Shown here piece after piece: positions 42,051 to 52,600 of a stretch of 64,000 nt of DNA. A model generated the notes under the pieces. It saw nothing but the letters and a program-made list of their open reading frames with translations, was not told where the DNA came from and did not search any database. Position numbers and translations under genes: made by a program. Source of the stretch: Marinilabiliales bacterium. Its GTDB lineage: Bacteria; Bacteroidota; Bacteroidia; Bacteroidales; ML635J-15. Position 1 is the first letter of the stretch. Each line of letters begins with the position of its first letter. Where the stretch lies: assembly GCA_002869385.1 (NCBI GenBank), contig PKTB01000021.1, positions 178,870 through 242,869 of the forward strand. Reading direction: 5' to 3'.

Positions 42051-42081
42051 AGCCTGATAACGAGTGTTATCAGGCTTTTTT
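42051..42081 (+). terminator. Terminator of tRNA-Ser
   Basis: AGCCTGATAAC-GAGT-GTTATCAGGCT, a perfect 11-bp stem followed by TTTTT. Confidence 0.95.
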
Positions 42082-42123
42082 CGTTTGTGTTATATATGCA
42101 AATTAAAGCATATTTTGACATCT

Positions 42124-42175
42124 AAGCGTTGACAAATCGTTGACACTTTTGATTTTTGAAAACTGTCAACGATTT
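42124..42175. repeat. CGTTGACA repeats beside the integrase gene
   Basis: CGTTGACA occurs twice in direct orientation (ending 42134 and 42145) and once inverted: AAATCGTTGACA (42134-42145) and TGTCAACGATTT (42164-42175) are perfect complements. Such arms near an integrase suit recombinase or excisionase binding, or a tRNA-proximal attachment region. A -7 box TACATTTG for the integrase follows at 42233-42240. Confidence 0.65.
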
Positions 42176-42263
42176 AGGTTCTTTTTCTCTGTATTTCAGT
42201 TAGTTGCGTTTTCAAAAACATTCCATTTTTAATACATTTGTAACATTAAAACAGTAGTAAATT

Positions 42264-43490
42264 ATGGAAAACAAGAACACATTCAGTTTATTATTTTTTG
42301 CAATTAAAAAAAGAGTTAATAAAAAAGGTGAAATTCCTCTTTATATGCGCATTACAGTTAACGGTAAAAAAACAGAAATGTCCATACATAGAAGTATTGA
42401 TGCGAAACTTTGGAACTCAAACTCTGGCTGTGCAATGGGTAATACCAAAATTGCAAGAGAAATAAACAACTATATTATGTCTGTACAGACTTCAATATAT
42501 GATTATTTTAAATTACTTCGAGAAAAAGAAATTGAGATAACTCCCACTCTATTAAAAAACAAATATCTAGGAATAGAAAATGATTCTGAAACCATACTAG
42601 GTTTATTTCGTGAACACAATGCAAAATTCAAGCAATTAGTGGGTAAAGAGTTCTCAGCTGATACTCTACAAAGATATGAAACGTGTTTAAGACATACTTC
42701 TGAATTTCTTTTAGAAGTCTACAACAAAAATGACATTGCTGTCTCTAAAATAGATCATAAATTTATTAGTGACTATGAGTTTTACTTAAAAACTAAAAGA
42801 AACTGCTCTCACAATACCGCAATGAAATACTTGAAAAACTTCAAAAAAATTATACGGATAGCATTATCGAATAATATTATCTCAATTGACCCATTTGCAA
42901 ACTATAAACTTACACTAAAAAAGGTTGACAAAGGATTTTTAACTGAAGAACAGTTAAATACTCTTATGAATAAGAAAATGACAACAAAACGTTTGGAACA
43001 AGTAAAAGATTGCTTTATATTTTCATGTTTCACAGGACTTGCTCATTCAGATTTAAAATTACTGACTCCTGAAAATATTGTTATCGGAACAGATGGTCAA
43101 TATTGGATAAAAACTCATCGTAAAAAAACTGGCAATAGTGTTAGTATTCCCCTCTTCCCTATTACTCAAAAACTAATTGATAAATATAAGGACAATGAAA
43201 CATGTACCACACAAAATGTATTACTTCCTGTTCTCTCAAATCAAAAAATGAATGCATATTTAAAAGAAATTGCAGATGTATGTGGTATCGATATGAATTT
43301 AACAAGCCATATCGCCAGACATACTTTTGCAACTACTGTGACACTTAATAATAATGTATCAATTGAAAGTGTTTCTAAAATGCTGGGACATTCATCAATA
43401 AATATGACAAGGATATATGCTCGTATGCTTGACAAAAGAGTTGCTCACGACACAAATCATTTACATGATAAGTTTGATATTGCTATATAA
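42264..43490 (+). CDS. Tyrosine recombinase / integrase (Bacteroidota mobile-element type)
   Basis: 408 residues. N-terminal Arm-type domain (about 1-95; FFAIKKRVNKKGEIPLYMRITVNGKK), SAM-like core-binding domain (about 105-215) and catalytic domain (about 220-400). Catalytic residues: first Arg is less clear around FSCFTGLAHSDLKLL (a typical TGLRxSEL motif here reads TGLAHSDL, so the Arg is replaced by Ala), His-x-x-Arg as HIARHTF, His/Trp as GHSSINMT, and nucleophile Tyr in TRIYARM. It would integrate the element starting at the adjacent tRNA-Ser. The Ala in place of the first Arg is seen in many Bacteroidota transposon integrases, so it may still be active. Confidence 0.94.
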   Translation: MENKNTFSLLFFAIKKRVNKKGEIPLYMRITVNGKKTEMSIHRSIDAKLWNSNSGCAMGNTKIAREINNYIMSVQTSIYDYFKLLREKEIEITPTLLKNKYLGIENDSETILGLFREHNAKFKQLVGKEFSADTLQRYETCLRHTSEFLLEVYNKNDIAVSKIDHKFISDYEFYLKTKRNCSHNTAMKYLKNFKKIIRIALSNNIISIDPFANYKLTLKKVDKGFLTEEQLNTLMNKKMTTKRLEQVKDCFIFSCFTGLAHSDLKLLTPENIVIGTDGQYWIKTHRKKTGNSVSIPLFPITQKLIDKYKDNETCTTQNVLLPVLSNQKMNAYLKEIADVCGIDMNLTSHIARHTFATTVTLNNNVSIESVSKMLGHSSINMTRIYARMLDKRVAHDTNHLHDKFDIAI

Positions 43491-43514
43491 TTCTAATCTC
43501 GATTTTAACTTAAA

Positions 43515-44195
43515 TCATGATTTAATAATATGTATATCTTTTAAATCTTTTAAATGGTGACTATAAAGAATGTAAAAATCGTTTAGTTCTCCTTTTTCAA
43601 ATTGGTTATAAATATAATTCAATCCTTTTGCTATATTCTCAATTATAATTCTGTTCGAATCGAAGAATAATTGATTAGGTTTATTAAAATATTTTTCAAG
43701 ATAATTTTCACCATTTCTTTTTTGTAATACAAAGTGTTCGATATCATTCCATTCTTTGTCAACATTATATTCTTGTTGTTTACCGAAAACCTGATCCATG
43801 TTAAAATATCGACCTCTCTTTGCATATTCAGATAATGCTAATATAATTCTATTAAAAACATCATCATTTTTAAAGAACTTGAAACTATTATATAAAATAT
43901 TTTCTTTGCAAACATCATTTATAAATTTTTCTTTAAGAAAAAGTAAATCATGACCTTGACTTTTGTTAAATATAATATTGAAGTTTTCTGGATGTTTACT
44001 TTATTTTTTTAAATAATTTAAACATATACATACTTTTAACAAACGTTCAAATCCAGATGAAAAAAAGATAAATGGCGCATGGTAAAAATCATAAGAAGAT
44101 GTAATCTTCTTTGCTTCTGTGACACCTGCTAAAAAAAAACGACTTATATTTTGCAATTCAGTGTCAATTGCAATATTTCTTTGTCCAAAATTCAT
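43515..44195 (-). CDS. Hypothetical protein, one in-frame TAA
   Basis: Not recognised. 226 codons with a TAA at 44001-44003 (codon 65); the frame is open on both sides without shift. The first part is helical (SRFFLAGVTEAKKI, FIFFSSGFERLLKVCICLNYLKK); after the stop comes SKHPENFNIIFNKSQGHDLLFLKEKF, then an acidic, helical C-terminal half ending KDIHIIKS. The spacing of conserved-looking aromatic and charged residues recalls HEPN-type helical bundles found in toxin or abortive-infection proteins, but this is only a guess. It is convergent with the integrase (25 bases) and inside the accessory region. Confidence 0.55.
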
Positions 44196-44781
44196 AAATC
44201 ATCACAAATTAATAGTTAATCAAATTTACACAATATTTTTTTAAATTTAAAAATAGTTATTGTTAACAACTTTCCAATCCCAATCTTCCTCCTCTACCAT
44301 TTCCACACCACCCTTTCCTAAAAGTTCCAATCAAATAAGTTTACTGCTTATTGTATCTGCGAAGCTGTAAAGCAAAAACAACTGCTACAACAGAAGATCA
44401 ATAGATATTCCTAAGCGTTCAGAAATGGTTTCTTTCAGCCCTCCGGGAAGGTTGTGGTATTTCTGAACACTAAGGACTATCTCTGTTGAGTAGACGCTGT
44501 TTGTGGCTTTAGGTTCAGCTGCAGAACAAACGCAGAAAACTCATTAGATGTATAGAAACTTAAAAAATAGAATTATGTGTAGAAACCAGGAAATATCAGA
44601 ATTGAAAAGAAACGAACACCGCTTCAAATCTATTATCTGTATATGCAGTGAAACTTGCGATTCAAAAAACTTTTTGAATTGCATTGTTGAATACATCCCG
44701 ACTAAAGTCGGGAGCATTAGTAAGATAGATTTAAGTATAAAATCAAATTCAATTATTTATTAACCTTTAAATTTTATTATT
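44196..44781. other. Non-coding accessory stretch with an inverted repeat
   Basis: No convincing gene. GTTCAGAAAT (44417-44426) and ATTTCTGAAC (44459-44468) are perfect complements 32 bases apart around CCCTCCGGGAAGG. A second short hairpin, CCCGACTAAAGTCGGG, lies near 44698-44713. The region has mixed composition unlike the AT-rich spacers nearby, so a structured leader RNA for the following genes is possible. Confidence 0.4.
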
Positions 44782-45219
44782 ATGGCAACAGCTATTGCAA
44801 AAAAAGCGAACGAGAAAGTTTCAACTAAAGAAACAAGTGCAAATCCAATTAGTATCAAAGCTATTGAAAAGAAAGTTACTACTTACAAAAAAGCAGAACA
44901 GGCAAAACCAATTGAGAAAAAGGTTGAAGAGCTTGTAAAAAAGGTTGAAGAACATGTTTTAACTCTCGAACAAAAAATCGAGAAAGTAGAAAATCTTAAA
45001 ACCTTAGTTGACAAAAGAGAAAGACTTGAAATGAGTCGTAAGAAATTACAATCTTTTGTTGTAGGTGCGAATCAATTTAGTGAAAACATCGTTTTGACAG
45101 ATGAAAACGGCAACACTTTTAAAACTTCAAATACCGAAGTATTTACAAAAGTTGTTGAGGCTATCAATACTACTTTGGTTGGCAAAATCAGTGAGATTGA
45201 AAAACAAATTCAGTTCTAA
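44782..45219 (+). CDS. Lys/Glu-rich coiled-coil protein of a mobile element
   Basis: 145 residues; family function unknown. Residues 1-60 are Lys/Ala-rich and low complexity; about 55-100 form a coiled coil (EKKVEELVKKVEEHVLTLEQKIEKVENLKTLV in heptads); about 95-145 has a small domain (SFVVGANQFSENIVLTDENGNTFKTSN) ending KISEIEKQIQF. It precedes ardC on the same strand by about 170 bases, an arrangement I associate with Bacteroidota conjugative or mobilisable elements. Intact. Confidence 0.75.
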   Translation: MATAIAKKANEKVSTKETSANPISIKAIEKKVTTYKKAEQAKPIEKKVEELVKKVEEHVLTLEQKIEKVENLKTLVDKRERLEMSRKKLQSFVVGANQFSENIVLTDENGNTFKTSNTEVFTKVVEAINTTLVGKISEIEKQIQF

Positions 45220-45263
45220 ATTTTTGAGGTCTGCTCCGGCAGACCTCATTTTAATTCCTTGCT

Positions 45264-45419
45264 ATGAAAAAACCTAAAAGAAATAAAATCAAAACTCAGG
45301 AACAAAAGGTCCTTAAGTCGATGATTAAAGAGAACCCAAATATTAAAACTCTAGTGAACTCATTTAATTTACAAATTGATAAAACCATACAGTATGAACA
45401 CACAACAGATATACGATAA
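45264..45419 (+). CDS. Small basic protein overlapping ardC
   Basis: 51 residues, below the size usually listed. Starts MKKPKRNKIKTQEQKVLKSM, basic and helical, then IKENPNIKTLVNSFNLQID. The last 9 codons overlap the ardC start (ATG at 45394) in another frame, a sign of translational coupling. Function unknown; the same small gene type sits before ardC in related elements as I recall, but that needs a search. Confidence 0.6.
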   Translation: MKKPKRNKIKTQEQKVLKSMIKENPNIKTLVNSFNLQIDKTIQYEHTTDIR

Positions 45420-46335
45420 AATCACAAATACAATTATTGAAATGCTTGAAACCCACAAGGAAAATAATTTTTCTGAAAGTTGGATAAGTCTTACAGGAGA
45501 TTCTGTTTTAGCTAAAAATGCAGTTTCAAAGCATGTTTACAGTGGTATAAATCAACTCTTATTGAATTACTATGTGCAAAAATTCAATTACTCTTATAAC
45601 TCATGGATGACATTTAAACAACTTTCTGGTTTAAATGCAAAAATTCGTAAAGGCAGTAAAGCCGCTTTTGTTGTTTTTAAATCTGTAATGTACCTTGATG
45701 CAAAGTCAAATAGAAACATTACGAAGTTTATTTAACACCTGATTAAAAACAATGAAAGCCTTGAAGGACTTGACCTTAAAAAAGTCGGTTACATGAAAGG
45801 ATATAATGTGTTTAATATTTCGCAAATTGAAAACCTGCCTGATGAATATTACAAGCATATTGAATTAGAAGATTTGACAGAATTTGAAAAAAATGAAAAT
45901 GCTGAAAACATTATCAATAACACAGGTGCAGAGATTGTCTATTTGCCACAAAACAAAGCTTTCTACAATCATTTGGAAGATAAGATATATTTGCCACAAA
46001 GAAAGCAGTTTGTTAGAACAGAGGCCTTCTACAATGTTTTATTTCATGAATTGGGACATTGGACTGGAAATTCTCAAAGACTTGATCGACCAAAAGGAAA
46101 TGCTTTTGGCTCAAAAGAATATGCTTTTGAAGAACTCATTGCAGAAATCAACGCAGCATTTATTTGTGCACTATTAGGTTTTAAAACCAAAATTACAGAT
46201 AATGTTGACTATATAAATTCATGGCTCCAGGTAATGAGAAACGATAAACAATTTGTTGTCCAAGCTGCATCACAAGCACAAAAAGCATCTGATTTCATTT
46301 TGGAGTTTTCAGAAGTCAAAGAAGAAGTAGCATAA
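45394..46335 (+). CDS. ArdC-like antirestriction protein, one in-frame TAA
   Basis: 313 codons with TAA at 45733-45735 (codon 114). N-terminal ssDNA-binding domain (about 1-110; NAVSKHVYSGINQLLLNYY, FKQLSGLNAKIRKGSKAAFVVF) and C-terminal zinc peptidase-like domain (about 135-313) with FHELGHWTGNSQRL (HExGH) and a downstream Glu in YAFEELIAEINAAF. Start taken at MNTQQIYDK. The stop falls between the domains, with HLIKNNESLEGLDLKKVGYMKGYNVFN continuing in frame. ArdC shields incoming plasmid or element DNA from restriction. Located inside the element bounded by tRNA-Ser and the integrase. Confidence 0.87.
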
Positions 46336-46343
46336 CACTTGAG

Positions 46344-46370
46344 TTTCTTTTCTTAATATGAGAAAAGAAA
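46344..46370 (+). terminator. AT-rich hairpin after ardC
   Basis: TTTCTTTTCT-TAATATG-AGAAAAGAAA, a perfect 10-bp stem, starts 9 bases after the ardC stop. No T run, but position suggests a transcript end. Confidence 0.5.
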
Positions 46371-46804
46371 TTCGCTTCACCCAGACCGTCGCAACCACTT
46401 GCACCCGAACCTGTGGTTTTTCTTTCTTCAAAGGAATTTTAACTGCTCCCCGCAGTTAATTCACACATCGATCTTCTGAAAATAGCCAAAATACTCATAA
46501 ACAAATAAGGTGGGTGATGCAACAACTTGCAATATTTTCAATAATGATATATAGGTAAATTCTTTTAATTACAAACGACAGTTAATTGCAGTCAAACATA
46601 TGTAATATCAACGATTCTATAAATTCACATTCGAACAATAATGGAAAACATATCGAAATTATATCGAATGGTTATAGAATCTTACTGGAATGAATATCGA
46701 ATTACAATAGAAATAATATAGAAGATTTTACAAGCAAATAAATGGCTTTGCCCCTGATTAAAGAAAGCTCAAATTTCCTCTAACTTACTTTAGAGTAAAA
46801 ACAA
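46371..46804. other. Non-coding stretch with three phased ATATCGAA sites
   Basis: No gene seen. ATATCGAA occurs at 46651, 46662 and 46695, spacings of 11 and 33 bases, close to whole helical turns, as iterons or operator sites are. The rest is AT-rich. Confidence 0.45.
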
Positions 46805-47128
46805 ATGGCAATACTACTTTCAAATCAAGATCTTTATTCCGGAAATGTAATATGTGTTAAAATCGAAAAACAAAAAAGGAGCTACCACCAAACTCTTGGT
46901 GATGCTCCTAGAGAAATGGACATTAGAAGGACCAAATACTTAAAACTTTGCTGGATGTGCGGATCTCCATACGAATCTTACAGACTTAATTCCTTTGCCT
47001 GCTGTTCCAGGTGCGCACAAAATATCTGGCACCACAGACAAAACGGAATTAACCCACCGGCACGCATGGATCAATTAACAAAAGAAAAAAATGTAAAAGA
47101 GGTTAAGGAGAGGTTTGGGTATTTATAA
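46805..47128 (+). CDS. Small zinc-finger-like protein of a mobile element
   Basis: 107 residues. A compact Cys motif (CWMCGSPYESYRLNSFACCSRC; about 57-78) looks like a treble-clef or zinc-ribbon metal site, followed by a basic helix NIWHHRQNGINPPARMDQL. No enzyme motif. Such genes recur in Bacteroidota mobile elements beside ardC, and DNA binding is a reasonable inference only. A strong hairpin at 47190 ends the transcript. Confidence 0.65.
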   Translation: MAILLSNQDLYSGNVICVKIEKQKRSYHQTLGDAPREMDIRRTKYLKLCWMCGSPYESYRLNSFACCSRCAQNIWHHRQNGINPPARMDQLTKEKNVKEVKERFGYL

Positions 47129-47189
47129 AACATACTAAACAATATAAGTAATCTTTTAAGCATCTGACAGAATATTTGATGCTAAATAA

Positions 47190-47217
47190 AAAAGCTGTTT
47201 CGTGCGAAACAGCTTTT
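47190..47217. terminator. Strong palindromic hairpin
   Basis: AAAAGCTGTTTCG (47190-47202) and CGAAACAGCTTTT (47205-47217) are perfect complements around TG; ends in TTTT on the plus strand and AAAA on its other side, so it can stop transcription both ways. Confidence 0.85.
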
Positions 47218-47406
47218 CAACTTTTATAAGCATTAGTTTGCAACAAAACAAACATTGCAAAAATGTACAAGGACAATACATTTGTTTTTCAAATATAATA
47301 AATTATGTAATTGTAAAAACAATAATAGTCAAAATTTATATGAAAAAACCAATATTACAATAAATTTTCTAAAACAACTTAACATAATAAGCTCGTTTGT
47401 ATTTTA

Positions 47407-48948
47407 TCAATCCCTAACACATCGAACTGACTGGCCATTGTGTTGAGTACCTCCAAAATGGTTAAAAACTGGAATAGTATTTAATAATGCATATAGCCAT
47501 GTTTCAGAATCATCGCCTGTTGTACTCCAAAATACACTTTGAGTACCAAAATATATAGTTTCTCCTCCAAAAACAAATCTTGACCCTGATGGTAATGCAG
47601 AGAAAAAACTTTCATTTGTAGCAACATTTGGAGGTTCCCAAAAATCAGTTCCTTCAATCTTCATTTTTTCACCAGCGATACTTGAACCACCCAAGAAGTC
47701 CCTCAAAACAGCCCACTCATCATCACTAGGTACATGCCATCCTTCAGGACATATATTTCGTTCATCTAAAACAGCATACCATCCGTAATGTTTGCCATAC
47801 AGATCATCATTTTCAGGATTATTTTCCGGGTAACTCCATACCCCATAATCAACTTCTAACCAACTATCGTAAGGCAAGTATGTAATCTCATCACCATTTG
47901 CATATAAGTAGGCTCTTAAATTTTCCTGTAACCAGCACTGATATCCGATTAAGACGGTATAATATTTCTCATTATTTACATAATCTGAAATTTGGTGCTC
48001 TTTAAAATCTTCAAATTCAACGAAAGATGAATGTCCACATGTATTGTATGACCACAAAAATATGTTGAGTTTTAAACCACATTCCACATCTGTCGGGAAA
48101 TTCTGTGTAAGTTCATTTACCAATCCTATATCTATCGCTGTATTGTAATCATTAGTAGTATTGTATTTATATCCATTTGCTGTAGGTACATCATCCCATG
48201 TCCAAAAAACTGTTCCATCACCAATTTCAGATGTAAATAATTCTGGTGAAAGTGGTACTCCTGAAGCGATATTAAACGTATATAAAGAATCACATTGAGG
48301 ATAATCTCTTAGAATTGTATTTTCGTTATTAATATACGCAGTGTATCTTAATTCATCATCAATTTCAAAAGTAAAATTTGATTTTGTATTCTTTGTTATT
48401 AGTTCATCATTTGCATTTAAACTACTATAATATACCCCAGAACCAGCTTTATTTGAAGACTCAGCACAAATCATTAAAACCTTTTGAATTGCTTTCTCAG
48501 AATTAACAGATGTAACAAAACTACCACTATAACCCGGACAAAATGTGAATTCATGTACACCTCTTTTTAAATTACTGATGAAATGGTCAACTTCTCTACC
48601 TGAAAGATCAAATATTCTAATATTGTATTCACCAGCATCAATTATATTTAACTCAAATTTAGTCTCATTTATAAATGGATTAGGGTAATTCTGCGTAACA
48701 TAAAACCCTTGTTTACTCAACAAATGCTCCTCAATCCCAGCCAGGTTAATTGTTAAAACAGTATCAGGATAATATAATACCGTATCTCCACCTTGTGTTA
48801 AATTCTCTATTTTAACGCTATCTAAACTTTCATATGCGCATGCATAGGTTGATTTGAAGGTTAGGTTGATTTCTTGAGCAAATGTAATTGCTGCAAATGA
48901 AATTAATAATAAAAATAATATTATTATCTTTCCTATAATATTTTTCAT
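47407..48948 (-). CDS. Secreted protein with T9SS-like region and C-terminal Fib_succ_major domain
   Basis: Start chosen at 48946-48948 (MKNIIGKIIILFLLLISFAA), a signal peptide; the frame opens 7 codons earlier. About 85-165 resembles a T9SS/secretion sorting repeat (NYPNPFINETKFELNII, YNIRIFDLSGREVDHF), unusually placed near the N-terminus. About 335-513 is the Fibrobacter succinogenes major paralogous domain: QCWLQENLRAY, RNICPEGWHVPSDDEWAVLRDFLGG, and the end GQSVRCVRD. Function unknown; such domains are found on secreted surface proteins. It follows the HU-like gene by 60 bases on the minus strand and ends the apparent RHS operon. Confidence 0.82.
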   Translation of the reverse strand: MKNIIGKIIILFLLLISFAAITFAQEINLTFKSTYACAYESLDSVKIENLTQGGDTVLYYPDTVLTINLAGIEEHLLSKQGFYVTQNYPNPFINETKFELNIIDAGEYNIRIFDLSGREVDHFISNLKRGVHEFTFCPGYSGSFVTSVNSEKAIQKVLMICAESSNKAGSGVYYSSLNANDELITKNTKSNFTFEIDDELRYTAYINNENTILRDYPQCDSLYTFNIASGVPLSPELFTSEIGDGTVFWTWDDVPTANGYKYNTTNDYNTAIDIGLVNELTQNFPTDVECGLKLNIFLWSYNTCGHSSFVEFEDFKEHQISDYVNNEKYYTVLIGYQCWLQENLRAYLYANGDEITYLPYDSWLEVDYGVWSYPENNPENDDLYGKHYGWYAVLDERNICPEGWHVPSDDEWAVLRDFLGGSSIAGEKMKIEGTDFWEPPNVATNESFFSALPSGSRFVFGGETIYFGTQSVFWSTTGDDSETWLYALLNTIPVFNHFGGTQHNGQSVRCVRD

Positions 48949-49008
48949 TATAACAATTCTAATATACAATTTATTCTTTTAAATAATATAACAAATATAC
49001 TCAATTAT

Positions 49009-49182
49009 TCAATTTACGACTGCAAGCTCCACAATCTTAAATGTGCCAAAGCCTTTTATACATACGTCTTCGCCTTTGGCTAATGCTTCGCCTATGCTGT
49101 TTAGTACTAAATCTAACATTTTACTGGCTTTGGCTTTGGGTACGCCCATCAGTTCAAATAATTCTGGTCTGTTAATGCTCAT
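49009..49182 (-). CDS. Truncated HU/IHF-like DNA-binding protein
   Basis: 57 residues against about 90-100 in full HU. SINRPELFELMGVPKAKASKMLDLVLN and SIGEALAKGEDVCIKGFGTFKIVE match the HU dimerisation core and the GFGTF hinge (helices 1-2 and first strands). The protein stops just where the DNA-wrapping arm should begin (GRNPxTGE in HU), and I see no arm downstream in frame. It may dimerise without bending DNA, or be decaying. Start ATG at 49180-49182. It sits 18 bases downstream of the small membrane gene in the RHS operon. Confidence 0.65.
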   Translation of the reverse strand: MSINRPELFELMGVPKAKASKMLDLVLNSIGEALAKGEDVCIKGFGTFKIVELAVVN

Positions 49183-49200
49183 ATTGTTTTGTTTTTAAGA

Positions 49201-49689
49201 TTAATGACTAAGTTTATCACTGCTCTTGTCTTTTTTTAATGAACGATTACTCAATAACAGTAAAATTACTATTGTTGCTTTTATCAAATATAAATATATG
49301 TTTGATATTTGATCGCTTATATTCTCATACTCTTTCTTATATTCAACAGTTGTCATATTGCTAATTATATCTACTAAAAACATATTAGTATGTAATATGA
49401 AAAGTAACATCTTTAGCAAAAATGAAGATATAAACAGAATTATTAATAAAAGTCTTTTTTGATTCAAAGCTGTAAAAAAGGTAGTCTTCTTTATGTACAA
49501 AAGAATTAAAAACAGAAAAGATAATGTAAATGCAATAATTGAAAGATAAACGGTCAATACAGTGGAATCTGTAACCTGATAAACTATAATTTCAATTATG
49601 TATTTTAATATCCATGCAAGATTGACTATTGTTAAATAGAACAGAATGCCAGACAGGAATGTTGATAGATTATTATTATCTCTGTTCAT
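49201..49689 (-). CDS. Four-helix membrane protein, candidate RHS immunity partner
   Basis: 162 residues with four hydrophobic helices (about 11-36, 41-63, 75-98, 132-148), short charged ends, and no enzyme motif. It begins four bases after the stop of the 3,260-codon RHS gene and is translated in the same direction, the standard position of an immunity gene for a polymorphic toxin. A membrane location would suit a toxin acting on or through the membrane. This is inferred only from position and topology; it could instead be an unrelated accessory membrane protein. Confidence 0.55.
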   Translation of the reverse strand: MNRDNNNLSTFLSGILFYLTIVNLAWILKYIIEIIVYQVTDSTVLTVYLSIIAFTLSFLFLILLYIKKTTFFTALNQKRLLLIILFISSFLLKMLLFILHTNMFLVDIISNMTTVEYKKEYENISDQISNIYLYLIKATIVILLLLSNRSLKKDKSSDKLSH

Positions 49690-49693
49690 AATA

Positions 49694-52600
49694 CTATGGG
49701 TTAGGAAATTGTGTGTGTTCAGTACTTTTTTTATTACTTAAATTTATTAATCTGTAATCATAAAGCTTTATTAATGGATCATTCTTTTTTAATGATTCTT
49801 CTGGATTCAAAATATTTATTCTTCCTGTTTTAGAATCTCGTGCTCCAGCACTTGTTCCAGACCTATAGATCCCAGCTTCATAAGCCCTTGAATCACCGGG
49901 TTCTCCCGCACCAAAATACATTAGCTGTCTCCAAATATTATTTTTTTGATTTTTATAACCATATTCATAACCTTCTTTAAAAATTAGCGTAGCTGTAGCA
50001 CTAAAATTTTCTGTAGCTTCATTCTTTAAATCATAAATATCAGTTCCAAGTATGTGCAATTCATTGATGTTTGCTTCTGCATCATTAAGCATTCCCTTTT
50101 CCTTTAAATCATATAATTTGCTTTCAAATAAAGGTAATTTATAATCTTTTATTACTACTGTTTTTTCAATTCCATCATCTGTTTTATAGAGTAATTCACC
50201 TTTGCTATTTACATAGTTTGTTATATTGAAATCCACCTCAGTTCCATCATCTATACTCATCCCATCAGGATCAACCAAAACAACCGGATTATTCGCACAA
50301 TAAACATAAGGACTCAAACTCGGATACTTGTCACTCAACGGGTCAACACTCAACCAATTCGATAAATCACTGTCATAGTATCTAGCACCAAAATATGTTA
50401 AGTCAGTTTCAACATCTAATTCTTTAGCTGTAAACTTATAACGGCTATCAAATTTTGTATGTTGTTGAACAAATATTTCACCATAAGGTAAATATTGTAT
50501 ATGTTCTTCTGTTCTACCATCAGAATTTGTAATAAAACTACTGCTGCCTAAATGATCCGGATGATAAAAATATCGCAAAAATTCAGGATTATCAGTAACA
50601 TCATAAGCAGGAGCAAGTTCATCATCAATTTTAAACATACCTGTAAATCCACAGCATTCAATGCTATTCCGAACCATTCTTCTAAGATCGTTTGCAACAC
50701 TGTTTTCATTACCATATATAAAACTTAGAGGTTGTTCGGTTGGAGCGAAGTCCGCTGCACCAAAGCCACCACCTATTTTACTGCAAATTCGTTCTCCTTC
50801 AATATAATAGTGTTTTGTATAATTTGTTTCTGTCATTACCATATATGGACTTGCATATAGTTTTTTTTGTAATAATGCACTTGAATGTACAACCTGAGCA
50901 TTTATTTGCATCAGTACTTCAGGACCTGTAAACTTCCACACTCTCTCACCTCCTGCATTGTAAAGATACGTAGAAATTTGATGCAAATCACCACTATCAT
51001 GTAAAGATAGTAATCTATTTTCTTCGTCCCAACACATATTTCTCTCAGATACTTTAGTTACTCTTCTTGTCATATTACCATTAAGATCCCACTCAAAAGC
51101 TTTTCCTGTAACGTTTGTAACATTATGAGGTCTATCATTGTAATTATATTTTCGATTATAATGTATGGTGTTTGTCCCTCCGTTGATTAAATTAAGAGAA
51201 GTAAGATTTTTTTCAACAATATTCCCAGATGGTGAATATGATAGATTTAAATCATATTGCATTACACCATTCCCATGTGATGAAAAATGACCATTAGATC
51301 TTTCCAACCTGTACAAATTATCATATTTGAAACTATATTGATACACTCCTCCAAAATCATGATTAACAAACTCACCACCATTTGATAGTGTTGTGATATT
51401 ACCTACATAATCATAACCATACTCCAGATTCTGCATCATTAAACCAGTACTTTCTTTGCTAATAAGCTTATCCAAACGTAAAGTAAGATCATTATACATA
51501 TAATCACTAATAGTCCCATTACCATATTTTATATGTTTCCTTCTTCCATATTTGTCATAATTGGTTTTGTCAATATAATTAAACAGTTCACCAGCTTTTG
51601 ATCCCTGCATTGAATATAATTTACCTCCCATATCATAATGGTATTTTACTATCTCACCATCAGGATATTTAATCTGATTTAATCTGTTCCAACTATCATA
51701 TTCCCACTCGGTTTTGAATGTATAAGCGTCTCCTGAAGGTACAACATAAGTATTAGTATTTTCAATTACTTCTCCCATATTACCATAAATAAATACCTGA
51801 ACACCTGACGCATCCTGTTGTTTTACCAGACGACCACTTTGATTACCTGTTCCGGCAGCTCCGTATTCGTAAAATACATTCATTTCAGGATTTAACGGAT
51901 AAGATATTTGTTTTAAACGACAATCTTCATATTCATATTGAATTACTTCGCCTGCCTGATTGAGATTCTCAGTTTCAATTGTCAGTACATTTCCGGCTAA
52001 ATCATAAGTGTATGAAGTTCTGTTGGCATCAGGATGAACTCTTTTTGTCAACCTACCAAACATGTCATATTTATAAATAGTTGGATTGTTTTCAGGATCT
52101 CTGCTTACGATTAATTCTCCCATTGCAGAGTATTCAAACAATGTTGTTGTATTGTAAGGTGCAACATACATTGTTTGTATACCGCGTGCATCTTTATATA
52201 CTTTAGAAATATTACCATTCTGATCTGTAATTTCTGTTGTAAAGCAATTTATTCCAAAATTGTCTGTATCAAATCCATAAACATATGATATTACTGAATT
52301 GTCAGGTGCAGTTATTGTCAAAGGCCTGTCCATAACATCAAATTCAGATATCGTTGGGTTTACTGAATTAATAGTTGAGTATTGTTTCATTTGGTCAATA
52401 TCAAACGCCTCTACAGTCGGTTGACCTGTTGATACACTTCTACCAAATTCATCGTATACAACTTTACCGGAAACAACGACCTGATAATTGCCATTGATTA
52501 CAGATGTTTTCTTACTCTGTACTGTCCTACCAATACCATCAGAAATGTTTACTGTTAAAAATTCATTATTTGGAATTAGTGTGTCATAGTGTCTGGTCAT

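Noticed and set aside
44548..44763. 71-codon frame before the coiled-coil gene
   Set aside because: Composition is not protein-like, it contains a palindrome (CCCGACTAAAGTCGGG) and has no conserved pattern I can see.
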